The notes below the pieces were generated by a model. The model saw only the letters and a program-made list of their open reading frames with translations. It did not search any database and was not told the origin of the DNA. Source: Chionoecetes opilio (Eukaryota > Arthropoda > Malacostraca > Decapoda > Majidae). Taken from it: a stretch of 64,000 nucleotides of DNA. Position numbers and translations under genes: made by a program. Where the stretch lies: positions 15,001 to 79,000 of the forward strand of contig JACEEZ010020928.1 in NCBI GenBank assembly GCA_016584305.1. Reading direction: 5' to 3'. Numbering within the stretch: the stretch's first letter is position 1; each line of letters starts with the position of its first letter. This document shows positions 20,930 to 33,790 of the stretch, piece by piece.

Positions 20930-21350
20930 TATCGGGCTGAAAGAGGAGATACGGAGGTCCAAGCTCTCAACACTAGATGACTGGGACCGATGACAACTGT
21001 ACTACACGAGCACCAATGTCCGGTCCACATTTTTATCCGCGGCACTACGACCACGCGCGACGAGTACTCGTTATTGCGTTAGACACTCTTAGACGCACTT
21101 TCACCGTCACACATAACACACGTCAAGTTGTGTGTTGTAGTAGAGAATGTGAGCTCTACCAGACACCACACACCTCTCTTTGTGTGATGGATATCAACAC
21201 CAAAGATTTTCCTGTCGGGTGATGATCACTAGATCGTCGAGGATAACTGAGTGTGTGCCTCACCTCCCCCGCCCACTTAGAGAGTTCCTAGTAAGTAGGC
21301 AGCGAACACAACTCTCCCTACGAACTATCTGCTCGCACACACGAGCGAGT
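20930..21350. other. Palindrome centre / spacer
   Basis: Self-complementarity fades here. The last clear matches are around cgcatttcaggt (20,925) and cctgaaatgcgtt (21,357). A small hairpin-capable motif, aacacacgtcaagttgtgtgtt-like (stem of seven), lies at 21,115-21,136. No gene seen. Confidence 0.6.
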
Positions 21351-22944
21351 GGTAACCTGAAATGCGTTCTGTGCACTAACATGGTCATTATGTTTACCTT
21401 TTTCTCCTCCATAGGGACGGTAGATAGAGTAGGACTGATAAAGGGCCGAACGAAAAACCACCATGCGTCACAACCGCCATTCATCCTCCTTGGTGACTAC
21501 GGATTATCTACGAAGCGATATATTACACGAAAAGAGGTACAAGAGGAAGAGAAGACGGCTCTTACTCGGAAAGGAATAATGAATACTGAATACAAGGAAG
21601 TACAAGCCACCGGTGTCTGACCCGCGTGTATGGGAGGTAGAAAAGTGTTGAAGCGGACGGAGGGGTGACACAGGGGATGAAGGAATGATGGAATGAGCTA
21701 GAGAATAGAAATAAAACAGAGACCGGAAAAATGCAGGGCCGCGTGATGCTGCATTGTGATGGCTAACACGTTGAGACACAATCTGATTGGTGGCACGTTG
21801 TTTTTCACCACAATTGTGATTCGCTGGCGACGGCTGGCGACGTCATTGTAGTCGGCTCAGCCACTCAACTATCAGCAACCATGTACCGCCACTGCAGTCT
21901 CTATCTGATACCCACTACGCTGGGGTGTAGAAATAGAGGGGTGTTGTGAGCTAACAACCGTGGCCATTAACTCTCTTGAATGTCTGCCCTGGGGGCATAG
22001 ATCCGAGACGCTAAACGTCCATGCTTAACAACTTAGCAACTGTCATTCAAGCTGTTTGGGTATACGCGGGGTAGATTGATGACGTACTTAACGGACGTTA
22101 AGTTGTTAAAAAAAGGCAAGTGCCTATAGGGTGGTGTTTAGGACGCAATATACATAAAAATACTCATAATTGAGTATATATGATATTTTCTGACCCAGAA
22201 CTGAACAGGGCAAGTATACAAACAAAAATTAGGCATCTAACAAACCAGCCGCTTAGGTGATATTGTTTTTGGGTGATGGGGACAAGAGTGCGGAGTGGGG
22301 CATCTCCCCGCGGCGGGGAGCGACTAGCGATGCCAGACAACCACCACGCACGGGCTCCGTAGCAAGATGAATGTATGTGTTGAACTTTCCTGTTTAAAAA
22401 CCCGGCCCTTGTCCACCCAGCAGTGAATGCAGTACCGGGGTTCGGGGGTTGTGGACCAGTCTCATGGGTGGTGGCCAGTTTCAACCCAACACTAAAGAAG
22501 GCGAGCTACGAATAGATAGATATCAAGCGAAAAGATAACAAGAAGAAGAAGAGCGCCCTATACTCTGAAGGAATAATAATAGCTAGAATACAAGGATAGT
22601 ACAAACCAGCGGCGTGTTACCCGGTGTATGTGGAGGTAGAAAGAAACAGGGTTTTGAAGCAATGGAGGTGACACAGGGATGAACACGGAATGGATGGAAT
22701 AAGCTAGAAAATAGAAAATAAATACACGACCTTGAAAAATGCAGGCCGCAGGCTGCTGCCTTGTGATTGGCTGACACGTTTGAGGACACAAATCTGATGG
22801 CTGGACATTTGTTTTTTACACAATTGTGATTCGCTGTTCGAGGCTGTGACGTCAATTGCAGTCGCCTAAGCCAATCAGCTATCGGTTGCCCATAGCAACC
22901 ATGTGCCGCTGCTGCCATGTCTCGTTACCGGAATACCCACTAGG
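21351..22944. repeat. Right-arm mirror of the 0.5-kb repeats
   Basis: Inverted counterparts of 20,333-20,830 (about 21,480-21,960) and of 19,315-19,820 (about 22,500-22,995), with the intervening SINE-body fragment around 22,400-22,490. Landmarks such as the ggctgacacgtttgag and gaggctgtgacgtca boxes are on the opposite strand. Confidence 0.7.
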
Positions 22945-23243
22945 CTCCGGGGTGTAGAAATAGAGATGTGTTGAGCGAAACAACATTGGCCTTTATCTCT
23001 CTCCAGAATGTTGCCCTCGGTCGGCCCAAAACAAAAGCACCAGGCCATGGCAAGTACACCGGTACTTACCCGGAGCCGGGGTCAAAACCCCGGCTAACAC
23101 TGGAACCCATTCACTGCTGGGTAGACAGGGGCTCGGGTGTAAGGAGAACGCCATTGCCTCGTCCTGGCCGGGATTCGAAACCCAGCAATGCCAGTACCTC
23201 TCGATTGTGAAACTGAGCGCGCTACCACGCGCCACTGGCTACC
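22945..23243 (-). repeat. tRNA-derived SINE (right arm, minus)
   Basis: Mirror of 19,085-19,395. The minus strand carries the A-box (ccagtggcgcgtggtagcgc) and B-box (gggtttcgaatcccgg). One base differs in each box relative to the left copy. Confidence 0.75.
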
Positions 23244-24151
23244 AGAGGAAGCGGCCATTAGCTCACCAACAGGCTGGATATGAATACTGTGGCTTCTTCT
23301 CGCCTTCTGTCTTTCTCGTGGAAATTTACATTCCCTTCACCATCGCTGGATTTGGTAAGATGATAAGAATAGTACTTTATAACGTAGTAAAACATCGCAA
23401 CCGTAGATAACACTAAAGTCGCCAGTGGACCACGTTTTATTCGAGTATAATTTGGGGCTAAATACTTACATTTCTACATCCATGATTTCAGCGAAATTTA
23501 GAAGGGGCTCATATGGAGAGTCTGTGTCATTGTGTCTCTCATTCTGTGTCATATTAGGGCTATAATATGAACAAATACAAAAATATTCAAACCGAGTGGC
23601 GACCTACACTAAGTCACCAGCTCGTATGTATAGTTCCGAGAGTGTCTCCCGCCGTCGTCGTCGCCGAAAAAAAAAAAACCGGGTAGCGAAATTTGAAACC
23701 GTATATACTGCAACAAAAAAAGCATAAACTACACTGAAAAAAAAAAAAAAAAAACAGGGGTAGATTGTACAGTCATGATATAAACTACTGTGTATATCTT
23801 CAGTAGGCACATACAAACTCAGTAGTGATGCTATCATTGCGTAATATTTTTTTTAAAATTTTTTTTTGTTTTTTTAGCCTGGCGACATTATTAATGCAGG
23901 TGGCGACTATAGGGTTATCTACGGTACTGATACGCTTTTTTTTTCGTTGGATGTATTTCAAAGCAAGATTTAATGGGGGAAAATATGACTTCTGTGGTCG
24001 TAGAATGACGAGCGAATGAAATGTGTACAGTATGCGTCTTATTTCGAGAAAATGTCTGTAGAGTTGATAGAAAAATGGTGACTGCAAAGGATAACTAGGA
24101 TTAATTTTATTCATCTTGCACATCCATTCCACCCCATCAAACCCCTTCATG
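23244..24151. other. Unidentified DNA (right arm)
   Basis: Mirror of 18,239-19,084. A-runs such as 23,738-23,754 and T-runs are longer than in the left arm. No gene seen. Confidence 0.45.
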
Positions 24152-24568
24152 TCAGGGCCGGATTTAGACCTTGGGGGGGCCGGGACTCTTCAGGTGCGGG
24201 TGGCCCCTCCACATTATAAATTTAATTACTGACAAATATAAAATGAACTCTAAAATTAATAATAAACCGTTATTGTTCGAGAAAAAAACAATGTAGGTTC
24301 CCAAGAAGACGTCGGATTTTAAATTTTCTCAATTTTATTCATAAGAATAAAATTTGTACTACAATTTGAGTTTGAATATAGGCCAATAGTGATATAAAAT
24401 TCACTGTCTTTTATTTCTGATGCCCCACAGTTTTTTTTATATAATAATGAAACAAATTTCTATAATTATTTCATTTTTTTAATAAAGGAAGTCCAGGAAG
24501 TCTGGGGGGCCCATCAGGCAGGGGGCCCGGGGCAATTGCCCCCTTGGCCCCCCTAAATCACGGCCATG
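24152..24568. mobile_element. hAT-type MITE (right arm)
   Basis: Starts cagggccggatttag at 24,152 and ends ctaaatcacggcc(atg) at about 24,568. Both sides carry ttcatgtc, an 8-bp direct repeat that fits a hAT target duplication. The body is AT-rich and non-coding. It is the mirror of 17,808-18,238. Confidence 0.75.
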
Positions 24569-24668
24569 TTCATGTCGCACAAACTACACAGAAACACTAA
24601 CAAAGCAGAGACCGCCTCCCCCAAACACTGCGGACTTTGAACAACCAAATAACTACTATCATGAGCAT

Positions 24669-24878
24669 TAACCGGGTAGCCTGTGGCGGACAGTTGGTTA
24701 GCGCGCTCATTCACAAATTGTTAGAGCAGGGTCGAATTCCGGGCCAGGACGAGACAGATGGGCGGTCTCTTTACACCCCGAGCCCTGTCCAACCAGTAGA
24801 TTAATTTGGGGTACCAGATGTTAGCCGAGGGGTTGTGACCCGCTCATGGGGTGAAGTACCGGTGTTATGCTGAGGTGC
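24669..24878 (+). repeat. tRNA-derived SINE (right arm, plus)
   Basis: Mirror of 17,500-17,705. The head (gtagcctgtggcggacagttggttagcgcgc) and B-box (gggtcgaattccggg) are recognisable but with extra bases in both boxes. Confidence 0.65.
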
Positions 24879-26734
24879 ATGAGGAAGCAAACACTCCGGA
24901 ACTGTCTGGAGTAAATGGGGTTTTGTAAAAATACTCCAGCATGTCAGTAAGTGAAACGTCGCCATAACGCACACGTCCCCTGCACACGGGACATACATCG
25001 CAATCCTGCGATATCAGTAGAGGCCACACGTTGATAGTGCACACACCCGGTGCCGGAAACAGCACTTTACAAAAAACGTCACACATTATCGGTAATACAA
25101 GTTTCCCCAAGTGTCTTTTATGCAATCAATAACAATTATTATTTAAGGCTAATTCTCTTTAGTTACAATTGTGAATGGTCTCTTGGTTACAATTTTGAAT
25201 GGCTTGGCTGTCACTAACATAGAAACCATATTCACAGCGTCGATTGATTTGATTAATTATTAATCCATTTTCGTACAATAATAGTCGTTAGTAGTATTAA
25301 TGTACGTCTGATTCTGATGTGACATTGGCATAGTTTTCAACATGAAAACAAACATGTTCTGATTAATCTCATTTCCTTGCGACGTGATTATTATTATTTT
25401 TTTGCATTTGTCCCTATAGGCATATACCTATTTATATTTGTGTCTATTGCGCCTGTGTTGCAGTGACCTCCAGGGCTGGGATGGTATCTCTGGCTCACTT
25501 GAGGGCTGTGATGGTTGGGCCTCGCCTGTTGTGGTTTCGGAAGGATGTTTACAGTGACGCTGGATTAGAGCTCATGAAGGCTCATAAAGGCCCCCTGTGT
25601 CCTCCGATGCAATTGCAAGCGAAAGGTAGAGTTAATGCGACAGTATGTGGGGTCTGTTAGGCCACTCGACGCGTGCAGAAAGATCTTTTACCGCCCCCCC
25701 CCCCGCCCCCCCCCAAGGTAGAACAAAATCTGGGGTTATGCGACGCGATTTAGCGAGTGTGCTGCAGTGTAAGATACGCGGTGGGATTTAGAGACACGCA
25801 ACGGACTGCTATAGCTGACCACTGTATTAACATAAAACAAAAAAAACTCCATCTAATCCAAAGCTCAAAACACTCAAAAAGTGAGGCTGTAAGAGGTGTG
25901 TGGCTTTTGGGATTATGGCTCGCTCAAGGGCAAATAGGAAAGGAAGGGAACGGGGAAAGCTTGTAGGTGGAGGTGAAAAATAGGGTAGAGTACAGTTGAA
26001 GGGAGTTTTTAAAGGGACAGGGTGAGGAGAGGTGTACATCCTGCTGCTGCTGCTGACTTTTTTTTGACGTTATTTGTATCTACCTACAAAAGACAGGTAG
26101 AGATGGAAACGCTTGGCCATACCAACAAGTCTGATCCGTGACAGCATCGTGGCGGCGGATTGACTGCTAAAACATGGGTAATGAGACACTGAGTAAGCGA
26201 GGGGAATTCCAGGTCAGCTCCTTTCGTGGCCGGCCGTGACACCACAGGCCCTGGAGGACGCATTGCAACCACCCGGCGACGTTTTGACCCTCTGATGGTG
26301 ACCTCCTTCGTGACCCCAGCCTCGGGCCTTCATTTTTGGGGTAACTCGGGGCCACTGTGACTGATAACAGGATAAACAGGTCGCGGGAGTTGCAGCGATC
26401 CATTTCGTATAGTACGCGTACGCACAGACCCAGCGGGTAGCCATGTTCTATTTCTCTCAGATTGCTTTCCTCCGATTGCTTAATAATAGTAATTGGGAAA
26501 TGATGATAATATAATAATATTAATAAAATAATTTAGAATTTCGCTGAGGCATGCAAGCCAAAACTAAAACAACACAAAACAAAACATAGACTATTCATAC
26601 ACAGTGTGAAAAAAAAAAGAGGGAAATAAAACTTCAGAAACACTTTAAAAATTGCAGAGGCATACAATAGAGAGGAAAAGAGAAAGGAATATGACTTAGT
26701 ACTATTAAAAATTAACATACAGAAATCTACCTAC
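24879..26734. other. Unidentified DNA (right arm)
   Basis: Mirror of 15,699-17,450, including the C-runs at 25,686-25,714 and the GC-richer patch 26,100-26,460. No reading frame is preserved between the two arms, which argues against a protein gene. Confidence 0.5.
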
Positions 26735-27898
26735 AGTTAACTTCTTAGTATGGTTATTTTACGGGTAACGGGTGTTCACTCCATGTTGATACTGGGTTGA
26801 CTAACCTGGACGGCAGAGGGATTGCGGATGATGCCCTCTTGAGGGCTGTAACTATTTAGCTTCGTTTGCCCCAGATGTACACATCAAATAAAGTTGGAAT
26901 GTATGGGTAAAACGTAGGAAGAAATGGTCGAGGGTTTTCACGTAATTTATAAGTATCTTTAGTGCCAAAGGAATTCGAGGTAAGACAAATATTCCTAACA
27001 AACGATATATATTATTATTTGATCTAATATACTCGTATATATATATAATAATATATATATATATATATCGATATATTATATATTACTATATAATATATAT
27101 ATGTATATATATATCCCTAACTATATACATATATATTGTATATATATATATTAATATAATATTATATTATTATATATATATATACTATAATACTATATTA
27201 TATATATAATATCATATATATATATATAGATATATATATATGTACACTTGTGAAGGTTTTATACAATAATAATGTCACGCAGTCCGTTTAAGTAACGGCC
27301 ACATTGAAACTAAGTCTAGGAGACAGAGCCTGGAACAGCTTAATGAGGGACAAGGTACTCCACACCCACAGGGGTGGGGTACACACAGACACCCAGGAAG
27401 GTGTGTCGTGAGTAGGAGCGCCAAGGCCTAACGCAATCTCCTGTAGCTCTCGTGTCTATGTCCCCTCTCCGGCCAGTTGCAGCATATAAGGACAAGGAGG
27501 CCGGAATTGACAGGTTACGGTGGAAACATGTCTTTCAGGCCTGTTGCACTCTCGTCAGCGTACATCTCCTTGGGCTAGAGAGCGATGAGATGTTGTAGTC
27601 TGTCGTGGGTAGCTGGAACCAGGCAGGAGGTCAACGATGTGGTGTGTCTGGAACCAGGGCGATGGTGTCTACGTGTGCATGAAGACAACCAGGGTGATTG
27701 TCCACGATCCCACAATCCTTATGGGCCATGAGCGTGAGTATGCGTCAACATAAACCTCGAATCAGAAAGGTGTCAGCACATACAGCATCCGCTAGGCGCC
27801 AGTGGACGAAGGACAAACACACACTCAGACTAACGTGCATAAATTACACTATGATTAACACATACATATAATAAATAACCAGTACGCATAAATACACT
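26735..27898 (-). repeat. LARD-like LTR (right arm, inner)
   Basis: Inverted match to 14,628-15,698, with a (TA)n tract at 27,005-27,240 and a pyrimidine stretch ctccccctct at its outer side, which is the complement of the polypurine tract. Confidence 0.7.
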
Positions 27899-29493
27899 AC
27901 TCCCCCTCTAATAACAATGACGTATCTCGCATTGTATAAAGATATGTATACCAACTGGTGTTACATCGTTGTGGAAGCTGATACCGATTCTCTCCCCCCT
28001 GTGTTGCCAATACTTACAAGGACCTGATACAAGGTGAGGTTTACATTGACAACATAGCAAAGAGGAATCCACCAAATGTTTGGTATAAACAGGTGTAATG
28101 ATTATAAGGACAGTGCACTTAAGGACATCAATAAACGGTAAAATACTTTACAAAGAATCAACATGAGTATTCGAAATAAATGAACTCAAAGTCTGCTTAG
28201 ACAATGTGTTAATATCTACTTCAAATATTAAGAAGTGTGTTTGCACAAAAACTCTTACGAGCGTAGTCATTAAGATAATGATCAACGAACGGTGTAAGTG
28301 ACGGTGAAGAGGGTAAAACTACAGCAGGGCCCTTGAGAACGGTGAGTAATACATCGCAGCTAGATTATATATTATTAGATTTTAAGACCTGCTTCTTTAA
28401 ATAACTTTAATGGAGTAGGATACGGCTAAAGGTAGTGACACTAGTACAGTGCTAGTATACATACATCACTGCCACTCCGGCGCTTAGTCACGCCATATTA
28501 TTCCCACACAAAAATATTAAATAAACTTGCAGACAAAATTTAAAATCAGGCCAATTCGAATTTATCAAGCTCAACATAGTAGAGTAGGAACTTCCACTCA
28601 AAATGTTGCTCAGCCGGCGGAAAGTGACACATGGTCAGTATAACTTCCTGGGACATTGGCATTTGGCTGCTTCTAAGAGTTTATTAGTTTTATTATGAAT
28701 TTTATTTTGGTATTTATGAAACTATTATTACGGGAGTACGGCATCTCAGCTAATAAAATCTGACTTCCGGGTCTGTAATAGAATTTTCACGTTAAGATAT
28801 GCATGAAGTCATATATGCAGTATAGCATGGCTATCAGAGAGTAATGTATTTATTTAATCATTCTCTAAGAAGTTTTGATAAGAGCTGCCTTCAGCTAGAA
28901 TTTAGAATAGTATTCTATAACCATTAAAAATGTGCATAAGGAGTGCCAATGCCAGTGAATTAAACATCTCTTTGACACGAGTGCCTGTAGCACTTGGCTG
29001 CTAAACTAATAGCTTTGGTTATAATACCTGAATAGACAAAAATATATTTCGGGCAGATAAACTTCGCGTAATAGCACTAGTGGCACTGAGGAAGAGTCTT
29101 CAGGCAGGGGCAAAAAAAAACTAACTGCAAACGGATGTGTTAGAATTAGACTTCGGTTAGTAGAGGAAGAGTAATCTGAGGTGCAGTAAGGCTATTATGT
29201 TACAACGGAGAGTACTCGAGGGGATCTACATTCATCCCTACAAATTAAAGAGTTAATCCTCAAACAAAATAAAGGTTAACTTCCCTCTAGACTGTCATTT
29301 CCTTGCTTCCTCAGTAGACTAGGAGTACATCTGTATAACTTACGATAAATAGCAAATAATTCACTCAATATCCTTAACTTGTAAGTTTAATAAGAGCAAT
29401 AAATTCATAAGAAAACTTTACATTAAGTTAAACTATTATCCTCCCATCTCCTGGATTTTTTAAGGCATTCAAGAAGGAGAATTGCAATATATA

Positions 29494-30186
29494 TCTATAT
29501 TAATAAAAGCGAAAGTGTGTGTTTGTGTATGTCTGTGTGTGTGTGGTGTGTTGGCGTGGTGGTGTGTGGTATAGTTCCGCCCCCCGTGCGGAATCGCCAT
29601 CATATACCACATTTTTGGAAACAGGATTGCACCAGGGGTAGGTTTTAAGCCCACTTATGAGATATTCCCGATCACTTTTTTCTTCTCCTTCTTTTGTTTT
29701 AGCAGACTTTAGCGAGAATTGCTGAAAAAAACGTGGGTTGCGAGAGTGAGGAAGGCCCTTGATGTAGGGGGATGGGTACATGGGTGAGTGAATGGGGTGG
29801 GGTGCGGGTGATGGGTAATGGGTGGGGGTGATGGGTGGGGGGGGGGGTTGATGGGTGAGGGAATGATGGGGGGTGATGGGTAATGGGTGTGGGACCGTGA
29901 ATAGGTGTGTGGTGATGGGTAATGGCCGTGAGTGAATGGGTGGGGGGTGATTGTTAAATGGGTGGGGAGGTGCGTGGTAATGGGTAATGGGTGAGTGACA
30001 TGGGTTGGGGGTGAGTGAAGGGTTGGGCCGGTAACTATATAATACATTCTCAGCCATGATCTTCAGAAAGATTAGAAGGGGCATCGTGGGAGGGTCTGTG
30101 ACACAGGTGTGGGCCAGAGGGGGACCACCAATAGCCCTTCGCAGGAGCTAGCCAAAAAGTCGCCGGGAGGGCGGCTTTGCGGCTAG
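29494..30186 (+). mobile_element. Non-autonomous Helitron-like element (right arm)
   Basis: Begins TCTATATTAATAAAAGCG after A. It ends with the hairpin gccgggagggcggc...gcggc and CTAG before T at 30,187. This copy shows the termini better than the left-arm copy at 12,518-13,156. It carries a GT tract near the 5' end and a gatgggtaatggg minisatellite (29,775-30,030). There is no helicase gene. Confidence 0.75.
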
Positions 30187-31310
30187 TATTACATAGAAAG
30201 GGAATTTTATTTTTTATTTTTTTCTTTGGGTAACACAGTAGTAAGAATTACAAAAAATGGAACATTAGCTGTAGACATATTAAAACATCTTTAGAAAAAT
30301 CAAATAAACAGAATTAAGTATTGAAATTCTTCACCTGGTATTAAGCAAAAACAAATGTGAAAAATACATATCTCACCACTAAGTGTTATTTATGTAAACC
30401 GAGTGAGGTTTAAAAATGATGTCTCATGTAAGGTCAGCTAGATGTTGTTTTACTTCACCATAACATTGTGGTGGATTTAGAAAAAGGCAATCCATCCGTA
30501 ATGCTTGAATACAGAAGGCTTCTCACCAAGGGCGTTGTTACAGACTGTGAGGAATGATGACTAGACGGGCTGTCGCGCTGGCTGTCCGGCGCTGCAAGTT
30601 CTGGCTGGTGCCAAAGCTGTGAGGCTGGGACTGCAAGGCTGTGAGGCTGGCCTGCAAGGCTGGGAGGCTGGCTGAGTGGAATGCGGAGCGGCTTGTTTTA
30701 CAAGGAGTTTGCTTAATTGGAAGTATTGGAAATTAATGAGTCGGCTAGTTGTCCCTCTCTCGCCCTGCCTTCATTATAAGAATCAAATCTTGTCCCTCCC
30801 GTCTGTGCCATGATAAAACCTTGCACGTCTTGTCCTCGTCCTCTTGAGGAACCTCTTCTTCCACGCGTTCTCGTTCCCTCGTTCTTGTTCCTCTTGAAAA
30901 AAAATCTGTGGCCCAGAGCAGTTAAGCAAGAGAATCTTGTGCCTGCCTGTTCTAAGTAACAGAATTTGTGGTGATGGAGCAGTGAGCAGTGAGGAAGTGC
31001 TGACTCGCTTCCTCGAGGCAGGTTTGACACAAGCATGATTGAGCACTCTTCTCACTCTTTTATCCCTCGCCTGTCTCTCCCAAGTACCTTTGTTTACTGT
31101 GCACTTTGCCATGGTATATTACACTCTTCACGTGTATTAATTAGTATGTATCGTCCAGTATTCACTTAAGGCACGTAACTATATTACAATTTTATGTTGC
31201 CACAACAACCGTTGTCGTCTTTTATGTTACGACTATTACCATTATGTCTTGTAACCGCAACCACTATGCGTGATGTAATGTTATCTCATTCCACCGCAAT
31301 TCACCAATTA

Positions 31311-32193
31311 TGTTACCATTCGTAGTATGGTTATTTTACGGGTAACGGGTTCACTTCCAGTGATACTGGTGAACTAACCGGTAAGGGTGATTGCCGGATG
31401 GTGCCCTCTTGACGGGCTGGTAACTTGCTTCGTTTGCCCAAGGTAACATCAAATAAGTGGTATGTATGGGGCTAAACGTGGTCGAGCGCGTTATTATGGT
31501 AATTATAAGTATTCTTTAGTGCCAAGGGATTTCTGAGTAAGAACAATATTCTCTACAAACAATATATGATTAGTATATATATGTACCACTTGTGAAGGTT
31601 TATAACAAATAAAATGTTCACGCAGTTCGTAATGTAACGGCCAATGGAACAACTAATGTCTTAGGAGACAGAGCCGGGAACAGCTTAATGGACGTGAAAA
31701 GCGTATTCACACCCCCGGTGTGGGGTACACACAGACACCCAGGAAGGTGTGCGTGAAATAGGAGCGCAAGGCTAACGCGTCTCCTGTAGCTTCCGTTGTT
31801 CGTCCCCTCTCCGGCCAGTTGAGCATATAAGGAAAGGAGGGCCGGAAAATTGACAGGTTCGGTGGACAGTCTCTCAGGTCTGTTGCACTCTCATCAGCGG
31901 TCATCATCCTGGGCAGAGCGCTGAGATTGATACACACACAACTTTGTGGTGTAGTCGGGAACCAGGGAGAGGTTGGTCTACGTGTTGCATCAAGGACACC
32001 AGGTTGATTGTTCACGTCATCCTTATGGGCCATGGCGTGATTATTCGTCAACATAACCTCATCAAAGCTGGTCAGCACGCAGCGATCCGATAGCGACAGT
32101 ACAAGACACAACACACTCAGACAGACTGTAAATTAGTATTTTTTGTCGATTTAACACGTACATATAATATAACCAGTACGCTAATAACTTACA
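31311..32193 (-). repeat. LARD-like LTR (right arm, outer)
   Basis: Inverted match to 10,568-11,422. It ends at aacttaca (32,193), followed by a GA-rich stretch that corresponds to ctcttttttctctctc on the left arm. Confidence 0.7.
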
Positions 32194-32239
32194 GAAGAGA
32201 GAAAAAAAAGAGGAAATGAATTTCAGTACTACAGCTAGT

Positions 32240-32815
32240 ATTAGTTATCCGACCTTGGGGGGACCGAAGGTAGGTGCGGATGATTGGAATAGTCGGCTGT
32301 TCGGATGTACATAATTTAATATGAATATAAGAAAGAATATAATGTACAGGTTTAATGGGTGGTGTAGGTATTGCCTGGCAGCTTCTTGATGTTTCCTGCC
32401 AGGTTAAATGCTTTGATGATGCTTTCTATAGCTTAGCAACCTGGAGTGCAAACATATACTGGTCATGACTTCCGAGTTGTGAAATTCATTCCTTTTTCCA
32501 TGAAGGAAAGAATTTTCGAAAACCTGGTTATGTGCATCTCATCCCCCCAATGTCACTTAGTAGTGCAATTTCGTCATTAGTTTCTGTACAACAAGCATAA
32601 CAACTTGATCAACAAAGGCTATCCTTTCAGAAACTTTATAAAATGTCCCACGTCGTCTTGTGATGTTAAATCCCGACATGTACTTTATATATGGATCTGA
32701 CATATAATATGTATATATGATAAAATATAAGATAGAAGATGTATATATCTTAAATATATTTATATATAATTAGCGATAACATCTTTGTCTAGGAACACCT
32801 GTTCTACTTTCCTTA
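32240..32815 (-). pseudogene. pogo/Tigger tail and partial transposase (right arm copy)
   Basis: Inverted copy of 9,967-10,525. The same HTH half and C-terminal tail can be followed with more indels (for example gtcgggatttaacatcacaag on the minus strand). A TA-rich tract occupies 32,690-32,775. The N-terminal half of the transposase is not found on this side, because the palindrome ends before reaching it. Confidence 0.6.
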
Positions 32816-33449
32816 TTTTAGTCCCCTTAGAGCGTAGTGCACTAAGCTATAAGGATAGGAACGATCGCCACCCGAGGCAAAACCCCTGGGTATACAGGCA
32901 ACCCATACTCACATTTGGTTTGTAAAACCCAAAGCTACACTCAGACTGAAAAAAAAAGAAACACACTCGGAAACGCCGTCCCCAATCCGGCGGGGCCGGT
33001 GTCCGCCCCCGGGCCCCGGAGCTATCAAACATTTTTTTTTGCTTTCAGGGTTTGACCTGTGACGTCCCCTGTAACCGGTTGTCTCTTTTTCGGCCCATAT
33101 GGGGGCCCCCTGCTTTTTTTTTTGTTTTTACTGGGTTGTGTGAATTTTTCCCCCTTTCATGCTTCGAAATCCTTTGTAGGGTTCACGGGCAGAGTGTGAT
33201 TATTCTTATCCCTGGTTTTGGGGCCCAGTGTCTTAAAATATTTATTGGGCCCTGGTTTTCGTGTCTTGGTTTTTACGTACGCCCCGGGGGGCGCGGTTTC
33301 ATCCTTTCCCCCCTGGGCCTTATTTCCTTCCCCAGGGTTTTCCTGGCTGACACCGACGGTTCGTCATTCCCCACCGCCCCCCCCCCCACCCGGGCCCCCC
33401 CAAGGGGGTGGGGGTTTTTGGGGTTTCCGGGTCTCCACAGTGAGGGGGA

Positions 33450-33790
33450 AGGGGCGGATGGTTAGTCGTTCACCCAGTCACGCCCCACCCCCCCCCGGGA
33501 CCCTCCAAGGGCGGTGCGGGGGTTTGGGGGTTTTTCCGGGTCTCCCCAATGTGAGCGAGATGGGGGATGGTTACGTCGTTCCCCCAGCCACGCCCCACCC
33601 CCGCCCGGACCCTCCCGGGGGTGGTGGGGGGGTTTGGTGGTTCCTGGTCTGCCACATGTGAGTGAGATCGGGGGATGGTTACGTCGCCCCCCAAACCCAC
33701 CCCCCCCCGCCGGGACCTCCGGGGGGCCGGTTAGGGGGTTTTGGGTAGTTCCCCTGGCCTTCCACGTTTGCGCTGTATGGGCGGATGGTT
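33450..33790. repeat. Tandem repeat of about 105 bp in DIRS copy 2
   Basis: About four units, each with gatggttacgtcgt, cagccacgccccacccc and tttggtggttcctgg. They start near 33,457, 33,562, 33,673 and 33,781. The left arm keeps only two to three. Confidence 0.8.

Larger units (their letters stand above)
26735..32193 (-). mobile_element. Non-coding LTR retroelement (LARD-like), right arm
   Basis: Inverted copy of 10,568-15,698. The LTR next to the palindrome centre spans about 26,735-27,898, and the outer LTR 31,311-32,193. The outer LTR begins tgttacca on this strand, the complement of the ggtaaca end, which helps fix the LTR boundary. The longest interior frame is 30,783-31,112 (minus, 109 codons, basic, unidentified). 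The Helitron-like insertion is at 29,494-30,186. Confidence 0.7.

Noticed and set aside
33450..33790. Tandem units considered as a CRISPR-like array
   Set aside because: The units are contiguous with no unique spacers, lie inside a DIRS element, and the genome is eukaryotic.
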